A stretch of 64,000 nt of DNA, taken from positions 300,375 to 364,374 of the forward strand of contig JANPWX010019292.1 in assembly GCA_024734555.1 (NCBI GenBank). Reading direction: 5' to 3'. Position numbers and translations under genes: made by a program. This document shows, in pieces, positions 56,591 to 64,000 of the stretch; positions within the stretch are counted from its first letter, which is position 1, and each line of letters starts with the position of its first letter. The stretch is from Trochalopteron elliotii. Its lineage: Eukaryota; Chordata; Aves; Passeriformes; Leiothrichidae. The notes beneath the pieces are model-generated. The model made no database searches, was not told the origin of the DNA, and worked only from the letters and a program-made list of their open reading frames with translations.

Positions 56591-58242
56591 TGTTGGGTCT
56601 CAGAGGATGATTGGTGGGAACATGGAATGACTCACGTCTATATGAGAGAAACTCGAGTCACCAGGCAAGTAACAGAAATTAGGAATCCCATAAAAACCGA
56701 ACAAAAAATCTGGTGCTAGGATTAATTCGGGATTTTGGGAAAATGCAAAATGTCACAACCATTACAGCTTGTTTGCCCATGCCTCATTCAGCAGGTGACC
56801 CAATATCATGGGGAATAATACCTGTTGGAGAAATGCCCAAAGCATTTAGTAATGTCTCCTGGAATTGTAAATTTGTATCCCACATAATACCAGGATGGAT
56901 AGAAGGATGTTTGATTCCACAAGAGGTAACTAAGCAACAATGTCAACAGATGCCAGGCTACCTCGGTTGGGTAGAGGACCCTCGAAATAAGGGAAATTGT
57001 TTAGTCTCAGAAACAGGGACATACCCCTCTTCGAGAGTACAAATACAAACAAAGAAAAAGATAAATGAAAAGGTATGCCAAAATGTTACCCACCACACCA
57101 CTATGGAAGAGTGGCAGACAATCTGGGGACCAAGTTTATTGGAAACATACAGTTATATAGGCCCAGTAAATTGGTGTATTCAATGGATAGGGAAAAAGAA
57201 CCAAAGTTATGAATTATCTAAAGATGTTCCTGCACATTGGAGACAATTAACGGAGGCTAAGGATGATTGGAACTGTACCAAAATCTTTACTTGTGATACC
57301 TCACCAGAACATATTGGTTTGCTACCTGTGAGAGTTCTGTTACAGCTGGGATGTGAGTGCAGAGGATATAATCATTCCATGAAAAGAGATAATAAAATGG
57401 GAGTTGACTGCAAAACAACCACGGTAAGAAGCCCAGGGAACTTGGTTTGGGTTAAGGGACATGGACAATGGACTACCCATATGCCAATTGATGGTTCAGT
57501 GACACAAATTACACTAGGAATTCCCACTTTATGTCCATTCTGGAAACAGTCCGAACTTACTAAGGAGGAGACCCAGAGGCGAATAAGAAGGGAAGTGGAC
57601 GAATTAGTAGACCCAGAGGATGAATGGCATGAACCATCAGGGGGAGTAAAATTTAGTTGGGCACTTGAGTCATTATTTGCTCCGATAGCTACTTATAGGA
57701 ACAGAGAGATGCTTTACAAGTTATTGGGACAAACAGAACGATTGGCAGCAGTCACTAAGAAGGGGCTTAAGGACTTGAATATACAGTTACAAGCAACCAC
57801 CAGAATGACAGTTCAAAATAGGATGGCCCTGGATATGATTTTGCTAAAGGAACATGGAGTTTGTGGATACCTGCAAGGGAGGGATGACCATTGTTGTGTG
57901 CATATCCCATACGTAACCCAAGAGGTGGAAAAGGATATAAGCCAATTGGGACAAATTGAATCACAAGTGCAGGAGGTCCAAAAGGAGGCAGAACATAATT
58001 GGGTAGGAGCTCTATTTAACTCATTAGGAATCCAGGTCTCAGGTTGGTTATCCTCTATAATACAGTATATTGTAATGATTGTAATAATAGTGATTCTCAT
58101 TGTCATAGCATATAAGTGTCTCCTAGGAGTGATTGCAAGAGAGGGCACTCATACACGTCGGGTGATGAAGGCTCTGACCAGGAAAGAAGTGATTTCGCCC
58201 AGAGAGAGTCCCCCGCCGACCTATCTGGAAACCATCACTTGA
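56591..58242 (+). CDS. env: ERV envelope glycoprotein, mostly open
   Basis: Retroviral Env, which would sit on the membrane and drive fusion. The main frame is open from 56,683 to the stop at 58,242, over 500 codons. The preceding part (56,591-56,716, EDDWWEHGMTHVYMRETR) is in another frame, so there is one frame change near 56,713, and the true N terminus and signal peptide lie at or beyond the gap. The surface subunit has many Cys and N-glycosylation motifs. A furin-type site RRIRR is at 57,577-57,591. The transmembrane part has VQNRMALDMILLKEHG, then CGYLQGRDDHCC (57,862-57,897), with nine residues before CC rather than the usual six. A long membrane anchor (IIQYIVMIVIIVILIVIAYK) and a basic tail follow. 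Confidence 0.82.
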
Positions 58243-58292
58243 AGATTGAGCATCCTTGCAGAATCCTTGAAGAATGCTCAAAAGGGGGGAGT

Positions 58293-58814
58293 TGTTACCA
58301 AAGGGGGGTTGGAGACATAAAATAGTGAAGTAGTAGTAGTCATGCTAAGGCTTGAAGATTTTTCTATTAGAAGTAGGCCCTAATTCTGGGAATGTGCCAT
58401 GGGAATGTACTGAGGTTCCTGAGACTTAAGGCTTAGCTAAGAACAAACAGGTAGAAACTGTTAGCTGTTTCCATGAGATTAAGTTAAAGTATAACGTAGC
58501 CATGGATATCTGGTGGGGGGAGTTTGACCACAGGAGCTAAACTATAGTCCTGGAGCAGACAACCATGTGAAATTTATGACTTCAAGGAGTGTAATTTGAT
58601 TTTGATATATGTATTTATTGTAACTTGGGATGTGGGGTTTTGCACGTATGTTGATGAAGTAATCAGTTGTAAAAAGTTATAAAAGCTGATTGTAAAATGA
58701 GGGTCTCCGGGATTCTGACTTGGGACGCTAGTCCTCAGGTCCCCGGGCCCTAAATAAAGCACCGGCATAAATCAACTTTGTTGATTTGTGTTTCACTTTG
58801 GATATCGGGCAACA
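58293..58814 (+). mobile_element. 3' LTR of the young provirus
   Basis: Starts TGTTACCAAAGGGG, two bases after the polypurine tract AAAAGGGGGGA (58,280-58,290), and ends ...GATATCGGGCAACA. TATAAAAGCTG lies near 58,678 and AATAAAGC at 58,753. Complete, 522 bp. Confidence 0.9.
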
Positions 58815-60212
58815 TGTGGGCTGGCTGAGGAGAGCTTGACTTAAGCCCTGGCTGTCCCAGGGCAGCTGGAGCCCAGCCGGGGCCTTTGGGAGCCACTGCC
58901 TGCAGAGGAAGCAGGGCTCTCCGTGTGTCTGGGGCCACGGTGAGGATCGGGGCAGGTTGTGGCAAGACTATACTCTGGGCTTCTTTGGCTGCTGGCACCT
59001 CTGGCTTTGGGGGAGGGTAGGATTTTTCCTCCCCCCTTACTTTATGCTAGGCTTTACATAGCAGCTGTGAGCGGCTTACACTATCAGATTGAGGAGTGAA
59101 AAACAAAGTATCTATCAGTCTTTTTCTCACTGGCATGGCTTTGAAACATTTGCAGCTGCCACCGCAAAGATTACTTGACTACTGCAGGCCTGGGCAAGTT
59201 TTAACTTTTTCTTAACACAGATTGAGACTTTAAAACTTTAACTCTTTTTGAAGATGGAAAAAAAAAAGCTAAGTTGGAGACATGTAAAGGGATAATATAG
59301 AGATTTAAAAGTCAGTAAAAGAAGAGTGACTTTTTAAGTAATAGAAGTGATGAGTTGCTTTAGTTTTAGGCTGAAAATTTTCTATGGATTTTGGCAACAG
59401 GATAATTTTTTAAATTGTAGACAATATAAATTGGAGAGATGATTTGTAGATTTGAGTAAAGGTATCTGTGATGAACTGAGTAAATATTTTTGTGCCTTTA
59501 TGAAAAGTTGAACAGAGAGAGATGAGAAGAAGCTTTTTGCCAGTGAAGAAGTGAAAAGACTCTGTTCTTTGAGTTGAAAAAGATCCTTTGGGGGTTTTTT
59601 TGAAACAACTAATTTTTAAAAGGTACTACTCCAATTTGTAAAATCCATGCCCCATAAGTAGTCATGAGAAAGACTACGTGATATGGAAAGTTCCACAAAT
59701 GCAAATTTTCCTGGGCGGGCTGCTTTTTATACGAAAGTTGCCAAACCACAGGAGTAACTTCTCTCTCTAAAAACTAAATAAAAAACTGTTTTATAAGTAG
59801 TACTGATCTGGAGTTCTGAGTTTTGCCTCTTTACACTGTTTGTAAAAAATAAACAGTTTGTAGTAAGAGAAAGGGTTGGTTTTAAAAATTGTGTTGGGTT
59901 TTTTTCTTTTTCTTATTTTCCTGTCTTAGAAGCAAAAACAGATAGATTTTATTAGCATACACTAAGTTGAGCCTGCTTTTACCTTTTTCTCCCAAAATCC
60001 TATCTCTTAGTTAGCAAACCTAAACCATAACACTGGGCTTGTTCCTCCCCAGGTGCAGGACTCTGCATTTGCATTTGCTGAATTTCAGAAGGTTCCTCTG
60101 CCTATCTCTGCAACCTGTTGAGGTCCTCCTGAAGGGCCACACAGCCCTCTGAGGTATTGAACAGTCCTGTCAGTTTTGTGTCATCAGTGAACTTGCTGAG
60201 GAAGTATCTACC

Positions 60213-60938
60213 TGTTATAGAAGATACGTAGCCAATTCAATATAAAGCAATTTTATTTCGCCATGAAAAGCGATCTCTGACAGCCACAATAAAAGAAACA
60301 ACTTCGATCCCGGTGTAATAGATGTGATTATAAATTCGTGCAATTAAAACATAGAAGGAATCATTTATAACACCGGGAATCAAAGTTGGGTGAATGCAGA
60401 GATGGCCTCTATGGAACTGAACTCCTCCTGTTCACAAACTCCCTGGTTTGGAGAACAGTTTTTATACCGTTTTTTTCCCTTACGGCAAGTTCTTGGTTAG
60501 CTTTTGTCCAACACACATATTCATGTACTTTCTTTCTCTTGTTGCTGGTTTTCAAAATTTTTCAGGGGTTTCCGAGAACTTGGCATTGGGATGCTGATAC
60601 GTGGCATCTCCAGATCCTCCTATCTTAGATCCATATCAGGTGACGATCACTGGAGGAGTAGCCGACCCACCCTGATAGATGGGGCATCTCCTGTCCGGCC
60701 ATTCCTTTTCTGTTGTAAATTTGGACTTTGCCCTGCTGTTGTTTTATATTCTTACAGTTGCAAATTAGTCTCTCTCTCCAGCAGCCTGAAAAATTTCTAA
60801 AGTTTTTGGAAACCTTAGCTTGAAGCACGAATTTATTTTATAACATATGCCACATACAGCAAAGCCTTCTAACATTATACATATAGCATCCATTTTAATA
60901 TTTGGGAAAAGCTAACTTTATAAAATGTATCTATAACA
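60213..60938 (-). mobile_element. LTR, same family as the ERV-A 3' remnant
   Basis: On the minus strand it reads TGTTATAGATACATTTTATAAAG...ATCTTCTATAACA, with inverted-repeat-like ends. GGCGAAATAAAATTG lies near 60,260 and TTCACCCAACTTTGATTCC near 60,390; both phrases recur at 19,470-19,560. It starts where the CR1 piece ends. Flanks do not match, so the duplication is lost or the ends are slightly off. Confidence 0.7.
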
Positions 60939-61805
60939 ATTTCATCCTCTTCCCTTTTTTGTAAATCATTTGGCTTGAACAATATTCTTTGTTTTCTAAC
61001 CTCCATTATTTGCTCATTTTTTACAAATCAATTTTGCTTTAAACAAAACAGTTTTAGACTAGCTGTAGCTCATAAAAGAGAAAAAAAAATCCTATTTTTA
61101 CTATTAATTACTATTTTCTTTACTGTTTTTATTATTAATTACTATTTGGCAGCTATTCTTATTTCTGCCTTCACTGTGCACTGCAGAAGCAAACTGTTAG
61201 CACAGAGCTCTCAAGAGAAGAGAATCACAGAGGAAGGTTATTAACCTCTACTATGTCCTCCAGGGAGTTCCTCTCTCCTAAAGGTTAATTTACTGATTTC
61301 ACTGTTTTGCACTTGCTCTTCATGCAAAAGAGAAGTACACAGAAATCTTCCTAAATCATCAGAAACCTAATGAAGATATTAATACCTCTGAAGACATCTC
61401 TGTGTTGTTCACAACTTCCAGCTATCCAACCTGCAAATCTAAAGGAACCCAATGCTGTCAATGGGTGAAATCCTTGACATTGTAATTGTGCTAAATTTCA
61501 CCACCTTTCAGGCAGTGTCCCAAATACAGATGTGGAATGACTGGCTCAGTGGTGTTGGCAGTCAGGAGAGGTTCCCCATGTTGCTTTCTCTCACTGGAAA
61601 AAATGATGAAAAGGCAATGTCTTCTTTTGGACAGTATCTCTGTTCTTCACCAGTGAAATCACTGGAAGTTTGGGTTGGGAGATGAAGGCTTCAGCAGGTT
61701 ATTCTCATAGGGCTATAATATAGTTAGGGTAATGCATGAATATATATAGTTTCAAAGTTTAAGTTTGATGTAACATGTCGGTATGGGAAAAATATCTGGG
61801 TGGAT
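60939..61805. other. unassigned, possibly single-copy sequence
   Basis: AT-rich to about 61,200, then mixed. No match elsewhere in the window, no retroviral or host domain. The 77-codon frame at 61,452-61,685 has no signature. Confidence 0.35.
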
Positions 61806-62786
61806 AACATTGGGGGTTAGGATCTTTCCTTTTGTTTCTTTCCCTCATGGAATTTTGTCCCATAGGTTACTAGGAAACAATGACTATCGATACTTAACAA
61901 AACAAAAGATGTAGCTGAATGTCACAACATTCCATTGAAATGACCCAGGCTAGGAGCAGGTTGCAAGTGATAACTGGTTGCAAGTGCTAACATTAGAAAA
62001 AAAAGGTGAGGGGGCTACCCCAGAGGTTTGGGCTGGGTTTTTGGTCAGTCTGGTTTCCAGGTTTGGGGGAGGAAAGAGCGGTTTGCCATTTTCCCTGACG
62101 CCTGACCACTCAGAGCTCAGAACTAGTGTGTGTGATGCCAATACATCGGCAGCAGCTCTCGCAGGACCCTCTGTCCTTGACACATTGCCACAGCGATTCC
62201 TGTGTGTTGGACTTCAAGATCCTGGTCTGCTGTGTTTTTTTCCCTGCACTGCAAGTCTGCTTAATTTTTTCTTCTTTTTTTTTTTTTGTTTCCAGGCCGT
62301 TTGGGGAGGGGTGGGGGGATCTGGAGCCAACATGTGGGCTGTTCCCATATGGGCCACCTCTGCACGGTAGCCCAGCAATCGCGACCACCTGCCGCCCATG
62401 ACTTCTCGTCTCGGCCAAGTTGCCATTAACTGCATGGTTTCCGAGCTCACGGGAGAATCATCGCACCTACCCTGCCCACCAGGAGCACGCCAGCACCCCT
62501 GCCAGCTGTGACCATAACTACACCAACGGGAAAAGTGCTTGAAGAGCAAGAAGAGACTTTATTGGGTTTTTTTTCTCTTTTTGTTTGTTGTTGTTGCTGC
62601 TGTTGTTTGTTTGCCTTGTTAAACGCATGCATACTAGTAAAGACCTGTTATTCCTTTTCCCATATCTTTGCCTGAAAGCCCATTAATTTCAAAGTTATAA
62701 TAATTCTGAGGAAGAGGGGTCATATTCACCATTCCAAGGGAGGTTCCCGCCTTCCTTGGCAGACACCTGTCTTTCAAACCAAGACA
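61806..62786 (-). mobile_element. LTR, family Z
   Basis: On the minus strand it starts TGTCTTGGTTTGAAAG and shares CTTTGAAATTAATG, ATATGGGAAAAGG and AACAACAGCAGCAAC with the copy at 37,635-40,349. CCCAATAAAGTC lies near 62,557. A (TTG)n/(CAA)n run is at 62,584-62,615. The left end, near TGGGGGTTAGGATC, is approximate. 62,787-63,120 is unassigned. Confidence 0.68.
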
Positions 62787-63120
62787 GATTCACTGTATTC
62801 TACCTTAAATGTAGCTTCTTTTGATTTTTCAAGAGAATAACCAGTTACCAAAAAGCTCAGTGATGCAAAATAGAAAACCCAGACAACAGCCCTTTGAATT
62901 TGGCACCCAAATTCAGCCTTCTCTTTCAATCTTAATCTCCTCTGTACTTCCAAGTTCCTTTTGTAGTGTCAAAATTTTCAGTGACAGATAGTGATTAGCA
63001 GGAAAATGATCCTGTGAAAAGTAGCAGATATGTCATCATTGACGAAAGACTAAAGGAAACAGAATCAAATTTATGATTTATTAGAAATATGGATATTGAT
63101 TTAATACCAATATCCAACTA

Positions 63121-63668
63121 TGACGGACAAAGACTCTCTAACAGTTTAAAGTTAGAAAGTGTATGTTTATTACGATGCCAGGCAGCGTGCAGGATAGCTC
63201 CCAAATGCACACGCGCCCTTTACAGATGATCACAGGGTCTTTTTATGTACAGGAGTATTGAATACCCAAAACACAAATACATATTCATAGCTCTGGTACA
63301 TCCCATTCCCCGCTTCGTATGGTAATTAGCCAAAAAGCCATTAAGCATGCGTAGTTTGTTCTTTAAAATGGGTCGGCGGTCCTTTTTATGGGGTGGGGTC
63401 TCAAAATGATGAAGTAAATGGGTCTTCCTGGCTTTGACTTTTTAACCTTTTAGTGCTAGTGACAACTGAATCCTGTTTTTCCAGGACTGTTTGATTTATG
63501 ATTGTATTGTATTCTTGGAGTCTATTGATTAGTCAGAATACATAAACAGGCCTCATGATTTATCAGTTCCTTAAATCTGGCTTCTGTTAGTAGAGGGAAG
63601 TTTGTCTATCTTACCTCAGCAATATCTAGTTTAACTAAAGTTTTTAATTCTTAAAAATTAATGTCTCA
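63121..63668 (-). mobile_element. 3' LTR of a minus-strand provirus
   Basis: On the minus strand it starts TGAGACATTAATTTTT after a purine-rich tract (AAGAAGAAGTGGGGAA). A TACATAAAAAGACC box lies near 63,243, a GTAATAAAC signal near 63,164, and it ends ...CTTTGTCCGTCA. The env tail lies just upstream, so the order env, polypurine tract, LTR is right. The provirus runs past the window end. Confidence 0.75.
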
Positions 63669-63706
63669 TTCCCCACTTCTTCTTTAAAGTGAGTAAATTC
63701 CTTTAC

Positions 63707-64000
63707 TCAATATATCGAGTCTTCCTCATCTATCCAAGCCGTACAGCTAGTGTCTCTCAAGACCAAGCCATACGCCTTTGATAGTGAAGTTAAGGCTGCT
63801 ACTCGTCGTAGCATCCTCCAATTCCAAACAAGTATCACAACAGATAAAACTAAACTGATACTAGCCAAAATAAGCAACACAACTATAGGGTGGACTAGGG
63901 CATTTAGTATACCGGTTGCTGTCGGAGACCATCCAAAAAGCACATCCCACCAATGATGAGACAAATGTTCCTCAAGCCTTTTAAAAACTCCTTTGATGGT
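63707..64000 (-). CDS. env: ERV env, C-terminal end (runs off the window)
   Basis: Minus-strand Env tail, open from the window edge to a stop at 63,707 (98 codons visible). It has an amphipathic start (FKRLEEHLSHHWWDVLFGW), a long hydrophobic membrane anchor of about 35 residues (HPIVVLLILASISLVLSVVI) and a cytoplasmic tail of about 40 residues ending EEDSIY. No stop is seen in the visible part. The family differs from the other three env genes here. Its surface part and the rest of the provirus lie beyond 64,000. Confidence 0.75.
   Translation of the reverse strand, partial: TIKGVFKRLEEHLSHHWWDVLFGWSPTATGILNALVHPIVVLLILASISLVLSVVILVWNWRMLRRVAALTSLSKAYGLVLRDTSCTAWIDEEDSIY

Larger units (their letters stand above)
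56394..58814 (+). mobile_element. young ERV provirus with an assembly gap
   Basis: Bounded by a perfect 4-bp duplication, TGTG (56390-56393 and 58815-58818). The left side has the first 57 bp of an LTR (TGTTACCAAAGGGGGG...), then a single N at 56,451. The right side has env, a polypurine tract and a complete 3' LTR (58,293-58,814). The first 57 bp of the two LTRs are identical. The rest of the 5' LTR, leader, gag and pol are therefore not in the assembly, and the true insertion is probably several kb longer. A 4-bp duplication fits a gammaretrovirus-like integrase. Confidence 0.85.
56189..60032 (+). mobile_element. LTR related to family V, split by a provirus
   Basis: Two pieces: 56,189-56,393 (starting TGTCATAGGTTGAAACAG) and 58,819-60,032 (ending CTAAACCATAACA). 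A perfect 5-bp duplication, CTGGG, lies at 56184-56188 and 60033-60037, inside the CR1. With the provirus removed the LTR is about 1.4 kb. The 3' part, AGAGAAAGGGTTGGTTT followed by CTCCCAAAATCCTATCTC, matches the family-V copy at 50-52 kb. Confidence 0.82.
55455..60212 (-). mobile_element. CR1 fragment, interrupted by LTR V and a provirus
   Basis: Minus-strand CR1 in two pieces, 55,455-56,188 and 60,033-60,212. The first keeps the 3' tail (ACAGAATCCTAGAATCA) and an open frame of 178 codons (55,544-56,080) for the C-terminal reverse-transcriptase part ([18 protein letters not shown]). The second continues the same element upstream (CCTCCCCAGGTGCAGGACTC). The insertion between them is bounded by a 5-bp duplication. 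Confidence 0.87.

Overview
The window looks like a repeat-dense block of a bird genome, most likely a songbird. It carries CR1 retrotransposons, including one nearly full-length copy with both ORFs and the ATTCTGTG-type 3' tail. It also carries many long terminal repeats (LTRs) and the broken coding regions of several gammaretrovirus-like and betaretrovirus-like endogenous retroviruses (ERVs). I recognise no host protein-coding gene, tRNA, rRNA or CRISPR array. Density this high is known from avian W chromosomes and pericentromeric scaffolds; which of these applies cannot be decided from the sequence.

Layout. 1-12.2 kb: solo LTRs and LTR fragments of at least six families, some nested, and a CR1 hit twice by one LTR family. 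12.2-19.6 kb: a plus-strand gammaretrovirus-like ERV ('ERV-A') with leader, gag (split by a solo LTR), protease, integrase (reverse transcriptase deleted), an unusual extra ORF between pol and env, and an env truncated in its transmembrane part. 19.6-20.1 kb: an inverted pol piece. 20.1-31 kb: LTRs, including one with a proline-tRNA-like primer binding site, and long non-coding stretches. 31.3-35.5 kb: the CR1. 35.8-42.4 kb: a deep stack of nested LTRs and a CR1 fragment. 42.4-46.0 kb: a minus-strand betaretrovirus-like ERV ('ERV-M') with RNase H, integrase, env and 3' LTR. 46.0-49.8 kb: a plus-strand gammaretrovirus-like ERV ('ERV-G') with a capsid-deleted gag, protease and partial reverse transcriptase. 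49.8-54.1 kb: LTRs nested in LTRs. 55.4-60.2 kb: a three-layer nest of CR1, a long LTR, and a young provirus that contains an env ORF and a single N marking an assembly gap. 60.2-64 kb: more LTRs and the 3' end of a minus-strand provirus that runs off the window.

Target-site duplications (TSDs) can be read directly around about fourteen insertions: 4 bp, 5 bp or 6 bp according to family. They fix element boundaries and the order of insertion. The coding pieces belong to separate, decayed elements and do not form a working pathway. Two are less decayed: the env at 56.6-58.2 kb, and the extra ORF at 17.1-17.7 kb, which is open throughout.

Family labels used here (L, V, X, Y, Z, W) are mine. 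They group copies I could align by eye inside this window and are not database names.
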